Origin: Niveispirillum sp.
GTDB taxonomy: Bacteria; Pseudomonadota; Alphaproteobacteria; Azospirillales; Azospirillaceae
Reading direction: 5' to 3'
DNA length: 9,399 nucleotides
Assembly: GCA_016463045.1 (NCBI GenBank)
Contig: JAEMSB010000134.1
Location: forward strand, 1 to 9,399
Position numbers and translations under genes: made by a program. Below the pieces are notes generated by a model, which saw nothing but the letters and a program-made list of their open reading frames with translations, was not told where the DNA came from and ran no database searches. Below are positions 1-8,037 of this stretch, piece after piece; position 1 is the first letter of the stretch; every line of letters starts with the position of its first letter.

Positions 1-1254
1 CCCGCCCTCTATGCCGCCCCGCCTGTCACGGGCAAGGCACCGGATGAGACGGTACGCAAGGAACTGTCGGCCCAGTTGCAGAAGCAGGGCTTCTTCCTGT
101 CAGCGGTCGATTACAAGGCCCCGAAGGTCACCCTGTTCCTGGGCAATGGTCGCTATCGGCAGGTGCCGAAGGCTATCGGGCGTGCAGCACGCACGGCGGC
201 TGCAGTCCTGCCGCCGGAATATCAGGAGATTGAGATCATCTTCGTGGACAATGGCATCGAGATGCTGTCGGCCACGATGTTCCGGGTCGATCTGGAACGC
301 GCCCTTTCTCCCTATGGCGGCTCCATTGAGGAAGCCTGGATGCGCACCCGCATCGAACGGCCCACCGCCAAGGCCGAAGAGGCCAGCCATCCCGAAGATG
401 TGGAATATCCCGGCGTCGGTTGGAACATCCGTCCGGCCCTGCGCCAGACCCTGGGCCGTCCCGAAAGCTTCATCCTGTATCAGGCCTGGGTGCGTCTGAA
501 CGGCACGCTGGTCCTGGCACCGGGTCTGAACGTCGCCGGCGGACTGGGCATTGATGTGTCGAACAATTTCGACAAGATGCGCATCCCGTCTGACAGTCTG
601 CTGCCGCGTGTCCGGTCCGACATCAAGGAGTACCTGCAACAGGGTACGACCGCGATGACCTATCTTCAGGCCGACTACACGCGGGAGATCGGGACCGACA
701 CCTATGCCCGCGTCTATGGCGGCTATCTGGAAGAAATGTTCGGCGGCGTGGGCAGCGAGGTCCTGTACAAGCCGTTCGGCAAGGAATGGGCCATCGGGCT
801 GGACGTGGCCTGGGCCAAGCAGCGCGACTATGACCAGTGGTTCAAGTTCCGCCCCTATGATGTCGTGACCGGTCACCTGACCGCCTACTATCATTATGAA
901 CCGCTGGGCGTTGATGCCAGCGTCAAGGTGGGCCGCTATCTGGCGGGGGATGAGGGCGGTACGCTGGAGCTTTCGCGCACCTTCGACAGCGGCATCACGG
1001 TCGGTGCCTTTGCCACTTTCACCAATGTTTCCGCCAAGCAGTTCGGCGAGGGACGGTTCGACAAGGGCATTTACTTCGTCATCCCGCTGGACAATCTCTA
1101 TGTGAAGTCCACCCGTGGCAGCCTGGGTTGGCTGTGGCGTCCCTTGACGCGTGACGGTGGTCAGACGCTGAGCAGCCGCCGGCCCCTGATCGGCCAGGTG
1201 AATACGGCCGATGGTGCCGCTCTGCGGCGCAACTGGAACCTGTTGATGGATTGA
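1..1254 (+). CDS. yjbH: YjbH-family outer-membrane exopolysaccharide protein (5' end missing)
   Basis: The frame is open from the first base of the window, so this is the C-terminal 417 residues of a protein that starts upstream; the family is usually around 700 residues. The sequence carries YjbH/GfcD family blocks: ARVYGGYLEEMFGGVG from window residue 236, TGH near 290, TNVSAKQFGEGRFDKGIY from 341 and RPLTRDGG from 380. Alternating aromatic and polar strands are typical of an outer-membrane beta-barrel. In Escherichia coli, YjbH belongs to the yjbEFGH exopolysaccharide operon and its paralogue GfcD to the group 4 capsule operon; both are thought to act at the outer membrane in polymer secretion, but the exact role is unsettled. 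The next gene, a Wzz-type protein, starts 38 bases downstream in the same direction, which supports an operon. The internal ATG at 76 is not a real start, because homologous sequence continues in frame before it. Confidence 0.9.
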   Translation, partial: PALYAAPPVTGKAPDETVRKELSAQLQKQGFFLSAVDYKAPKVTLFLGNGRYRQVPKAIGRAARTAAAVLPPEYQEIEIIFVDNGIEMLSATMFRVDLERALSPYGGSIEEAWMRTRIERPTAKAEEASHPEDVEYPGVGWNIRPALRQTLGRPESFILYQAWVRLNGTLVLAPGLNVAGGLGIDVSNNFDKMRIPSDSLLPRVRSDIKEYLQQGTTAMTYLQADYTREIGTDTYARVYGGYLEEMFGGVGSEVLYKPFGKEWAIGLDVAWAKQRDYDQWFKFRPYDVVTGHLTAYYHYEPLGVDASVKVGRYLAGDEGGTLELSRTFDSGITVGAFATFTNVSAKQFGEGRFDKGIYFVIPLDNLYVKSTRGSLGWLWRPLTRDGGQTLSSRRPLIGQVNTADGAALRRNWNLLMD

Positions 1255-1292
1255 TGGCGCGGCCTGAAAGCAACCTGCCAAGGATTTGATAA

Positions 1293-2192
1293 ATGGATTT
1301 CACCATCTATGACATTATCCGGTTCTACCGGCGCCGTTCCAGGCTGCTGCTGACCTTGTTCGTCGGCATTTTTCTGGTGACCGTCTCCATCTTCCTGCTG
1401 TCCACCAAGCAGTATCAGGCCTCCCTGGAAATGCTGCCCCCCGACACGCGGATGGACGGGTTGAGCGCTGCCACGGGCGGGTCCCTGGCCCAGGCTCTGA
1501 TGGGCGGCGGTACTACCAATCCAGACTTTGCCAATTTCCTGGCCTCCATGGGGTCGATCCAACTGGCCGAACGGCTGCTGACCGAACCGAAGATTGCGCA
1601 GACCGTCTTCATCGACCGCTGGGATGCCGAACAAAAGCGGTGGAAGCCGTCTTCCTCGCCGGTGGCGCTGGTGGGGCGGGTCCTGCGCTTCGTCTTCGGG
1701 ATGAAGGCGGCTGAGGCGCCGACCCCGTTCGAGATGCGGGCCTTCGTCCTGTCCAGCCTGGATGTCTCCAAGAATTCAGACAGCCGCTCGACCCGCCTGT
1801 CCTTCCGTCATTACGACCCGGCCTTTGCGCGGCTGTTCCTGTCACAGGTGATCCGCGAGCAGGACGAGATCCTGCGCAAGCAGAAACTCTCGGTCTATGA
1901 GAAGGAAAATGCGGCCCTGCGCGAACGCTTCAATGGCGAGCAGAGCCGGGGTGTTCAGGAATATATGATCCGCTGGATATCGGAGAATGAAAGCAAGATC
2001 GTGAAGGCGGAGAGTGCTGAATACTTCTCCTTCCAGGTGCTGGACCCGATCAGCGTGACGGTAGAGCCGGTGAGCCCGCAGCCCCTGCTGTCGGTGGTGA
2101 TTAGCTTCATTGCCGCCCTGCTGGGCAGCCTGTTCATCCTGGCGATCATCGGCTTTGCCCGGCTTCTCGCGCGGGCATCGGCGGCGCCATGA
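1293..2192 (+). CDS. Wzz-type polysaccharide co-polymerase (chain length determinant)
   Basis: A 299-residue inner-membrane protein with the two-helix layout of polysaccharide co-polymerases. It has a short cytoplasmic N-terminus, a first membrane helix at about residues 18-37, a large periplasmic domain with a charged helical stretch (about 185-240), a proline-containing segment (FQVLDPISVTVEPVSPQP, 247-264), and a second helix at about 265-288. It ends soon after, with no Walker A/B or tyrosine-rich tail, so it is not a fused BY-kinase of the Wzc/ExoP type. Proteins of this family set the length of the polymer made by a Wzy polymerase, and such a gene lies two positions downstream. The start is supported by AAGGA at 1280-1284, eight bases before the ATG. 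The stop overlaps the next start by four bases (ATGA), suggesting translational coupling. Family assignment rests on topology and context more than on a single motif. Confidence 0.85.
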   Translation: MDFTIYDIIRFYRRRSRLLLTLFVGIFLVTVSIFLLSTKQYQASLEMLPPDTRMDGLSAATGGSLAQALMGGGTTNPDFANFLASMGSIQLAERLLTEPKIAQTVFIDRWDAEQKRWKPSSSPVALVGRVLRFVFGMKAAEAPTPFEMRAFVLSSLDVSKNSDSRSTRLSFRHYDPAFARLFLSQVIREQDEILRKQKLSVYEKENAALRERFNGEQSRGVQEYMIRWISENESKIVKAESAEYFSFQVLDPISVTVEPVSPQPLLSVVISFIAALLGSLFILAIIGFARLLARASAAP

Positions 2193-3103
2193 GCAGCGGG
2201 CCGCAGATGTCGGCCTTAACCCGCATCGGCTTCATCGTGCCGGCGGTGGAGGGGGAAGGGGACCTTCTGGTAGATTGCGTCGGCAATCTGCTGACGGAAT
2301 TGTCCCTGTTGCCGCATCTCTCCGGATTGATCGTCATCTGCTGGCAGTCCGCCGGTGGTGTGGCGCCGGTTCTGCCCGACGATCCGCGTCTTCGGCTTCT
2401 GATGCTGGACCGTATCGGGGCATCGGCGGCCCGCAACCGGGGCCTGGATGTGGCCTTGGATCTTGTGGATGCCGTCATGTTCACCGATGTCTCCGTGCGG
2501 CCTGACGCTGCTTTCCTGGCGGCGGCGGTCACGGCCTTGCACGACGCGCCGATGGTCAGCGCGCCTGTTTGTTTCGCAAACGAGACGGTTGCCGGTGGCA
2601 GTGACCTACTGCACCCTGTACGGGCCGGATTCGTGGTTTTCCGTGGCTTCATCTGGTCCAGCCTGTTCCGGGCCGATGCCCTGACCGGTCTTCGTTTCGA
2701 TGAAACGATCGGTCCCGGCACCACATCCGCGCATCAGTCGGGAGAGGATGCCCGCCTGCTGCACCGGATCGTCACCCGTCTCGGCCTGACCCGCATTCCC
2801 TATCTGCAAAGCCGGCCCGTGCGGCGTCTGCCACGGCCCGATCTGGCGGCCAAGGAATGGCGTTATGCCCTGGGTCAGGGCTATCTGGTGGGCCAGTATC
2901 TGCGGTATCCGACGTCGGATGACCGCCCCTATTTCCTGTTCCGGGCGGCGTTGTTCCTGGGGCGCAGCGTCCTTCTGCTGCTGCGGGGCCGCGATGGCCG
3001 TGCCCTGGGTTGCCGCCGCATCGGTGCCTTCCTGTCGGGGCTTGGGGGCCGCGATCGCACGGCCCCCGTCCTGCGTCCCGATCCTGTCGGGGGTGGGCGA
3101 TGA
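2189..3103 (+). CDS. Family 2 glycosyltransferase (GT-A fold) with degenerate DxD site
   Basis: A 304-residue protein with GT2-type blocks: GASAARNRGLDVA at residues 77-89, which matches the usual 'G-x-S-x-A-R-N-x-G' nucleotide-sugar block; FTDVSVRPD at 98-106; and FDETIGPGTTSAHQSGED at 170-187, matching the acceptor-side 'G-x-G-x...GED' block. The position that normally reads D-D-D or D-x-D is D-V-S, so the usual metal-binding acidic pair is reduced. The N-terminal strand (IGFIVPAV) also lacks the common 'T-Y-N/R' motif. It probably transfers a sugar to the lipid-linked repeat unit at the inner face of the membrane, but donor and acceptor cannot be read from sequence. The ATG overlaps the preceding stop by four bases; an in-frame ATG at 2207 is a possible alternative start. 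The stop overlaps the next gene's start in the same ATGA manner. Confidence 0.8.
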   Translation: MSSGPQMSALTRIGFIVPAVEGEGDLLVDCVGNLLTELSLLPHLSGLIVICWQSAGGVAPVLPDDPRLRLLMLDRIGASAARNRGLDVALDLVDAVMFTDVSVRPDAAFLAAAVTALHDAPMVSAPVCFANETVAGGSDLLHPVRAGFVVFRGFIWSSLFRADALTGLRFDETIGPGTTSAHQSGEDARLLHRIVTRLGLTRIPYLQSRPVRRLPRPDLAAKEWRYALGQGYLVGQYLRYPTSDDRPYFLFRAALFLGRSVLLLLRGRDGRALGCRRIGAFLSGLGGRDRTAPVLRPDPVGGGR

Positions 3104-4437
3104 CGATGGTCCTGTCTCCCTCCCGTGGCGTGCTGTCCCGTATCGACTGGGATGCGCTGAAGATCATTTTCGTCTGCGCGGCGGTCGCCCTGAACAGCCT
3201 GGCAAAGCTGTCGCCGGTGCTGTACGCGCCCCTGCTGGGGGGAGCGCTGCTGATCATGGCGGTGGACCTGTTCCGCCGGCCCCTGCGGCTGGAGGCGGAC
3301 GGGATTGCCGGTGCTGCCTTGCTGTTGGCCTATCTGTTTTTCGCGCTGCTGTCCTTCACCATGTCGCTGACCAATATCTCGCCGGTGGGGGCGATGGTCG
3401 GTCTGGGGCGGTTCCTGTTTGCCTTCCCTATCCTGGTGGCCTTCCTGCTCTATGTCCGGGATTTCCAGACACTGCTGGCGGCGGTGGTCGGCGTTGCCAT
3501 CTTTATGGCCATCGGCAATCTGTCTGTGCCTTGGCAGATGATGTTCGGGGAAATGAAATGGCTGGGGTCGGACTATAAGCGCGGCGGCTTCGACCGCTAT
3601 GCCAGCGTCCTGGGCAATGTGACGGCCATTGGCATTTCCGCCGGCTTCTACTTTGCCATCATCCTGATCCTGATGCGGCCCGGCCTGTTGAAGATGCTGG
3701 TGGGGCTGGCCATTGTCGTGGCCGCTATCGCCAGCCTGTCCAAGGCGGCGATCTTCAATCTGGCCATTCCCGTGGTCACCCTGGTCGGCCTGAACTTCCT
3801 CCCGCGCTTCCGCGTGTTTCAGAAGTTCCCGTTCCGGGCCATGGCCGGCTTCACCCTGATGGTCATCGGGGTCATCTGCATCGCCATCCTGGTCCCGTCC
3901 GTGCGCGGTCGTGTGCTGGTCAGTCTTGCCAGCTTCGGTGTCAGCAGCCAGGAAGCGGTGCTGGTGGACGACGTGGATGTCGGCACCTCCTTCCATGAGC
4001 GTCTGTTCCAGCATCCGGCCAAGGTTTTCTTCAACCTGGACCGGGTGGAGGGGCCGACGGGCCATCTGACGGGTGGCGGATTCGGCATGTCCTCCACCGC
4101 CCTGGTGCCGCAACCCGATGAACTGTCCATCATGGCGCATAACCAGCTGGTGGAGTTCTGGGCGCTGGGCGGGGTGTTTTACCTGCTGGTGTTCCTGGCC
4201 TTCCTGGCCATGGTCGCCGTGCGCCTGCTGACACTGGTCGGGTATTGCCACCGGATGGGGCTGCACCAGCAGCGGCTGTTCTTCACCTGCATGGTGGTGG
4301 TGATGGCCAGCTATGTGGCCAACCTGCCCTTCGCCAATGGCCTGACCTATCAGCCGACCCAGGCTTTGATCTTCTGGCTGTTCTTTGCCCTGCTGATCCT
4401 GCCACGTTCCATTCTGCTGAAGGAACGGCAGGACTGA
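3100..4437 (+). CDS. O-antigen ligase / Wzy-type polysaccharide polymerase, integral membrane
   Basis: A 445-residue, strongly hydrophobic protein with about ten to twelve membrane segments. It has a large hydrophilic loop at about residues 266-352 near the C-terminal end, as in the Wzy_C / O-antigen ligase superfamily. Within and after this loop are GGGFGMSS (325-332) and AHNQLVEFWALGG (346-358); the histidine in the latter corresponds to the conserved 'H-N' element of these enzymes. SLSKAAI (212-218) corresponds to the common 'S-x-S-R/K' membrane segment. Such proteins polymerise undecaprenyl-linked repeat units or ligate polymer to an acceptor; the neighbouring Wzz-type gene makes polymerase more likely here. 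I place the start at 3100, where ATGA overlaps the previous stop, in the same style as the gene before. The frame stays open back to 3010, but those 30 residues are Arg/Pro-rich and overlap the preceding gene. Confidence 0.85.
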   Translation: MTMVLSPSRGVLSRIDWDALKIIFVCAAVALNSLAKLSPVLYAPLLGGALLIMAVDLFRRPLRLEADGIAGAALLLAYLFFALLSFTMSLTNISPVGAMVGLGRFLFAFPILVAFLLYVRDFQTLLAAVVGVAIFMAIGNLSVPWQMMFGEMKWLGSDYKRGGFDRYASVLGNVTAIGISAGFYFAIILILMRPGLLKMLVGLAIVVAAIASLSKAAIFNLAIPVVTLVGLNFLPRFRVFQKFPFRAMAGFTLMVIGVICIAILVPSVRGRVLVSLASFGVSSQEAVLVDDVDVGTSFHERLFQHPAKVFFNLDRVEGPTGHLTGGGFGMSSTALVPQPDELSIMAHNQLVEFWALGGVFYLLVFLAFLAMVAVRLLTLVGYCHRMGLHQQRLFFTCMVVVMASYVANLPFANGLTYQPTQALIFWLFFALLILPRSILLKERQD

Positions 4438-4441
4438 TCGT

Positions 4442-5392
4442 CTACAGGCGCAGCAGGAAGCCGGCCCGCTTGCGCAGGTCCCTGGGGCCGAATCTGTATT
4501 TCAGGGCCGTCAGGCGGCGGGACAGCCAGGATCGGCTGCGCAAGCCGGCGAAGCTTTCCAGCAATGTGCGTTGGTCCCCATCAAGGCCGGGGCCGATCTG
4601 TTGCAGGACAGCGCGCGCTTGATCCAGCCGCTGGTTCAGGAACTGCCGATAGCCATCCTCGCCCTGGCGGGGGCGCAGCCGGGCCACCAGCCGTTGATAC
4701 AGGCTCCACCGGCTGGCGCCGACATCGTTGCCGCCATGCTGGCGATAATCGATCAGGGCTTGAGGAATCGCCGTGACATGCCCTGCGAAGACGCAGCATA
4801 GGGCCAGCCACCAATCATGCATGATGGCGGCGGCGGGGATAGGAAGGGCGATGCGGCGGGCAGCCGCGTTGATCCCCATGGCGCAGCCCGTGACGACATT
4901 CTCCATCAGCAGGTGGCGGGGATGCAGCCCAGCCTCCGTATCCAGCCCCTGGAATGCCCAGAGGCTGGGATGACGCACCGTCAGGTCGGCTTCCACCACG
5001 CGCAGGTCACAGAAAGCCAGGCACGCCGCTTCCCGGCCATGGGCAGCTTCCAGTGCCTTCAGGGCGGCCAGGGTTTGCGCAACCTTTTCCGGATGCCAGA
5101 CATCGTCCTGATCCGCGAACAGTACGTAGGCAGCGTCGCTTGCGGCCAGAAGGCGGGCGAAGTTGCCACGCGCGCCGCCAGCCCGATCCGGAAATGACAG
5201 AATCTGGGCTCGGCCCCGTCCCAGCCGGACAGCCCACTCCTGAAGGAGCGGCAGCGTGCCGTCCGATGAACCATCATCGGAGATCAGCACCCGGAACCCC
5301 GCTTCGGTCTGCGCCTCCAGCGAGGCCAGCAACGCCGGCAGATACCGGGCACCGTTATAGGTGGCCAGCAGAATATCGACCGATATGCTCAT
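4442..5392 (-). CDS. Family 2 glycosyltransferase, rhamnosyltransferase-like
   Basis: A 316-residue GT-A enzyme with a complete motif set: ATYNGARYL (10-18) at the nucleotide-sugar pocket, SDDGSSDGT (38-46), the metal-binding FADQDDVW (92-99), NVVTGCAMGIN (165-175), MHDWW (191-195) and YRQHGGNDVGA (216-226). This combination is characteristic of the GT2 subgroup that includes many rhamnosyltransferases of O-antigen and capsule clusters, so dTDP-L-rhamnose is a reasonable but unproven donor. The likely site of action is the cytoplasmic face of the inner membrane. GGAG lies seven bases before the ATG, supporting the start. The gene follows the flippase by 25 bases on the same strand and is probably co-transcribed with it. 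Its stop is only four bases from the stop of the opposing polymerase gene, with no evident terminator in between. Confidence 0.9.
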   Translation of the reverse strand: MSISVDILLATYNGARYLPALLASLEAQTEAGFRVLISDDGSSDGTLPLLQEWAVRLGRGRAQILSFPDRAGGARGNFARLLAASDAAYVLFADQDDVWHPEKVAQTLAALKALEAAHGREAACLAFCDLRVVEADLTVRHPSLWAFQGLDTEAGLHPRHLLMENVVTGCAMGINAAARRIALPIPAAAIMHDWWLALCCVFAGHVTAIPQALIDYRQHGGNDVGASRWSLYQRLVARLRPRQGEDGYRQFLNQRLDQARAVLQQIGPGLDGDQRTLLESFAGLRSRSWLSRRLTALKYRFGPRDLRKRAGFLLRL

Positions 5393-5417
5393 GTCATGGC
5401 TCCGCCCAACGCGCCTT

Positions 5418-6869
5418 TCATGACAGGTATCTTTGCCGGAAACCCGACAGAACCTGCTGAACCAGCAGACGCAGATGCCGATCGACGATCAATCCCAGCA
5501 TGCCGACCAGGGAGAAGGCAAGAGCACCCTCCCACAGCACTTGCCAGCCGCTGCCCGCAATATCCTGCTCAATCAGCACGAAGCAGCCGACCAGCATACC
5601 CAGGGCGGGCAGCAATGCTACCATCGCCTGTTGCCGAATCCCTCCAAACCACATCAGCAGCAGCGCATCCACGGTGACCCGGAGGGTCCAGGCCCAGGCG
5701 GCGCCGATGGTGCCGAACCGATCGACCAGGAACCAGAGGATCAGAACAAAGGGCAGCAACTCCACCAGATGGATGCGGGCCGCCAGATCCGGTCGCCCCC
5801 GGCCCTGCAGCAGGGACAGGGCGATGAAGGCCAGCCCGTTGATCCAGGCGCCCAGGATCAGGACCCTGCCGACCGGTGCTGCCGTCTGTGCGAAATCCGG
5901 GCTGATCCAGAGGCTCAGGAAGGGCCCGATCAGGAACAGGCCAGCCGCACAGCAGGCCCCGAACAGATAGGCCAGCGCGGTTGTAGCGCGGGCGGCCAGA
6001 TCACGGGCCTGTTCTTCTTCATACCGGGCAAAGCGGGGGAAGACCGCCCGTGACAGGGCGGCGGCCACGATCTGCATGCGGGTCGCCAGATTCATCGGCA
6101 CGGCATAGTAGGAGACGGCCCCAGCCCCGGCCTTGGCGCCCAAGAAGAACTGGTCCACAGAGGCCAGGATGGGGCTGACGACATTGGTGACAGTGGCCCA
6201 GGCCCCATACTGGAACAGCGACGTGCCTGCCCGGCGGTCATAGCGGTAGAAGCGTAACTTTTCCCATCGTGCGAGCACCGCCAGCAGCAAGATCAGCGCG
6301 ACAAGGCGCACACCAAAGGCGGTCGGCAGCACGGTATCCAGGGCAGGGGAGACGTACATTGCCGCCAGCGCCGGCAGCACCTGTCCACTGACCAATGCCG
6401 ATGTTTGCAGCAGATTTGCCGCCAAGAATCGCTCCCGCGATTCCAGCGCACCGACACCTACACCCGTCAGCAGGGCCAGGGGCAGCATGGAGGCGATCCA
6501 GGGCAGGCTGGTTTGCACTTCTGCCCAGATTTCTGGCGGCAGGCCGAAAACCGACTTAAACAGAATCCCAGCACCCAGATAGATGACACCGCCCCCCACC
6601 AGACCCAGCCCGGCATTGAGATAAAGGGCGGACATCAGGACCCGTCCCCGCTCCTCCGCGGGCGCGTGGGCCAGACGGGCCAGGGCATGGGCAGACGCGC
6701 GGGAAAGTCCGAAATCCAGAAAGCCCAGATAGCCAAGCAGGATCCAGACAACGGAGAGAACGCCGTACCGCTCGACCCCCATATGATGGATATAGATGGG
6801 GACCGTTACCAAAGAGGAAACGATCGGCAGGGCCATGCCAACAAGGTTGAAGAAGAAATTCTTCTTCAT
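5418..6869 (-). CDS. Wzx-type polysaccharide flippase (MATE/MOP superfamily)
   Basis: A membrane protein of about 483 residues with roughly twelve to fourteen hydrophobic helices and the N-terminal signature of oligosaccharide flippases: KKNFFFNLVGMALPIVSSL, then PIYIHHMGVERYGVLS and the LGFLDFGLSRA segment. The family moves undecaprenyl diphosphate-linked repeat units across the inner membrane for a Wzy polymerase to extend; a candidate polymerase is encoded nearby on the other strand. I chose the ATG at 6869 because conserved flippase sequence starts there and a weak GTGGA-type ribosome site precedes it. The frame is open to an ATG at 6911, which would add 14 charged residues but has no evident ribosome site; a GTG at 6884 with GGGGA six bases upstream is a third option. 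It lies between two glycosyltransferase genes on the same strand. Confidence 0.88.
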   Translation of the reverse strand: MKKNFFFNLVGMALPIVSSLVTVPIYIHHMGVERYGVLSVVWILLGYLGFLDFGLSRASAHALARLAHAPAEERGRVLMSALYLNAGLGLVGGGVIYLGAGILFKSVFGLPPEIWAEVQTSLPWIASMLPLALLTGVGVGALESRERFLAANLLQTSALVSGQVLPALAAMYVSPALDTVLPTAFGVRLVALILLLAVLARWEKLRFYRYDRRAGTSLFQYGAWATVTNVVSPILASVDQFFLGAKAGAGAVSYYAVPMNLATRMQIVAAALSRAVFPRFARYEEEQARDLAARATTALAYLFGACCAAGLFLIGPFLSLWISPDFAQTAAPVGRVLILGAWINGLAFIALSLLQGRGRPDLAARIHLVELLPFVLILWFLVDRFGTIGAAWAWTLRVTVDALLLMWFGGIRQQAMVALLPALGMLVGCFVLIEQDIAGSGWQVLWEGALAFSLVGMLGLIVDRHLRLLVQQVLSGFRQRYLS

Positions 6870-6911
6870 GCTTTTATGTTCCACGCAGAATCCCCGCTTT
6901 ATTTCCACCAT

Positions 6912-7031
6912 GCCGGATGCCGGCCCGGTGTACCCGGACTCTGTCTTTATCTATAAGGCAAGCCCGGGGGTGGGCGAGGGCTTCTCTCATGCCCACTGAC
7001 GCCCGTCAAGACGCGAGGGTGGCGGGGAGAC
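6912..7031 (-). other. Gap between glycosyltransferase and flippase genes, possible internal regulatory region
   Basis: About 120-160 bases separate the stop at 7032 from the flippase start. This is the largest gap inside the minus-strand block, and it leaves room for an internal promoter. It holds a TTGACG at 7004-7009 (minus strand) inside a small palindrome, a TATAGA at 6950-6955 (minus strand) without a good partner -35 box at normal spacing, and a GCCGG-ATG-CCGGC inverted repeat at 6912-6924. No convincing intrinsic terminator (long stem followed by a U run) is visible. Read-through from the upstream gene is therefore plausible. Confidence 0.4.
6997..7008. promoter_or_regulatory. Operator-like palindrome TGACG-N2-CGTCA
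   Basis: A perfect 5-2-5 inverted repeat (TGACG CC CGTCA) that overlaps a TTGACG hexamer read on the minus strand, upstream of the flippase gene. The position would suit a repressor or activator acting on an internal promoter. However, the -10 region expected 17 bases further along (GAGAAG) is poor, so a promoter here is not established. A 12-base palindrome in GC-rich DNA can also arise by chance. Confidence 0.25.
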
Positions 7032-8009
7032 TCAGCGGATATCCTTGTAGTCGATGCGATTGAAGCTGACCATGATCCGCAGAACCATGCCGACCCGGTC
7101 CCATTGCTTCCGGCGGATTCGATTGGCGATGGTGATGAACAGGCCGGCCATCACGGTCGGCATTGCATAGGGGAAGTGCCGCCACGTCACGCGCAGGCGG
7201 TTGCGGATATTATAGAAGTCCGCCAGTTCGCTGATGGCGGCGCGCTTGCCGCCGGTGGAACCGCCCTCTTTATGAAAAACGATGCTGGCCGGTGCAAAAC
7301 CCAGGGAGAAGCGGCCAATGCCCTTACGGCAATAGTCGATCTCCTCCAGATACAGGAAATAGCTGGCATCCATCAGCCCGACCTGTTCCAGCCAGGCCCG
7401 GCGGATCAGCATGGCCGCGCCCACGACGAAATCCAGCCTGGTACCCGCGAACATGGCGGCTTCCGCGACCGGCCTTTCATGCCCGATCAGGCGGACCATC
7501 CCGGTCCAGCGGTTATATTGTGCGCCACCTGCCGCCTGCATGATCCCCGGTCGGTCGTGATAGGCCAGGGTGGAGCCGATGATCCCCTGGTCCGGATGTG
7601 TTGCGGCATGGGCCAGGACCTGTGACAGCGCGTCGGCGGCAACTTCCGTGTCATTGTTAAGGACCCAGCAATGGCTCATCCCCGAATCCCGCAGAGCCAG
7701 ACGCAGACCGACATTGTTGCCGCCGGCATAGCCATGGTTGCCCGCATTGCGGATCAGGACAACGCGCGCATCCGGCAGGGGGGACTGGTCAACGCCGTCC
7801 TCCGGGATTTCCGCCCAGTCTTCTCCAAACCGCTCCTGGAGGGCTGTGCGCAGCCGGGGCAGGGAATCGTCAGGGGAAGCGTTGTCACAGACGGCCAGCT
7901 TCCACCCGGTCTCATTCATCTGCAGCAGGCTGTCGATGCAGCTGATCGTGTCGTCTGCTCCCTTCCAGTTCAGCAAGACGATCCATATCGGACGCTTCCG
8001 CACGGCCAT
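7032..8009 (-). CDS. Family 2 glycosyltransferase, WbbL/rhamnosyltransferase-like
   Basis: A 325-residue GT-A enzyme. Visible blocks are IVLLNWKGADDT (10-21), CDNASPDDS (41-49), NAGNHGYAGGNNVGL (88-102), the metal-binding LNNDTEV (117-123), VGAAMLIRR (196-204), and the strongly conserved YFLYLEEIDYCRKG (217-230). HKEGGSTGG (246-254) and FYNIRNRL (265-272) follow. This order is typical of the GT2 subgroup with many rhamnosyltransferases (WbbL-like), so L-rhamnose transfer is the best guess; the substrate is not proven. A somewhat long acidic linker (about 62-82) separates the second and third blocks. A hydrophobic segment near 280-300 may associate with the membrane. AAGGG six bases before the ATG supports the start, and a matching promoter lies just upstream. 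It is the first gene of the minus-strand block. Confidence 0.92.
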   Translation of the reverse strand: MAVRKRPIWIVLLNWKGADDTISCIDSLLQMNETGWKLAVCDNASPDDSLPRLRTALQERFGEDWAEIPEDGVDQSPLPDARVVLIRNAGNHGYAGGNNVGLRLALRDSGMSHCWVLNNDTEVAADALSQVLAHAATHPDQGIIGSTLAYHDRPGIMQAAGGAQYNRWTGMVRLIGHERPVAEAAMFAGTRLDFVVGAAMLIRRAWLEQVGLMDASYFLYLEEIDYCRKGIGRFSLGFAPASIVFHKEGGSTGGKRAAISELADFYNIRNRLRVTWRHFPYAMPTVMAGLFITIANRIRRKQWDRVGMVLRIMVSFNRIDYKDIR

Positions 8010-8037
8010 GTTTCACCCTTGTATCGGTCTCAAACCG

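Noticed and set aside
100..1281. 393-residue open frame on the minus strand
   Set aside because: It is antisense to the YjbH-family gene, whose conserved blocks are clear. Long antisense frames are expected in GC-rich coding DNA, and this one has no recognisable domain.
3010..3099. Upstream extension of the polymerase gene by 30 residues
   Set aside because: The extra residues are Arg/Pro-rich, lie wholly inside the preceding glycosyltransferase gene and lack the ATGA coupling seen at 3100.
2929..4266. 445-residue open frame on the minus strand, His/Gln/Asp-rich
   Set aside because: It mirrors the polymerase gene. The composition (runs of H, Q, D, G) is the typical reverse complement of hydrophobic membrane-protein codons, and no start signal or domain is visible.
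5433..6053. 206-residue plus-strand open frame
   Set aside because: It is antisense to the flippase gene; low-complexity Gln/Pro/Asp composition indicates a shadow frame.
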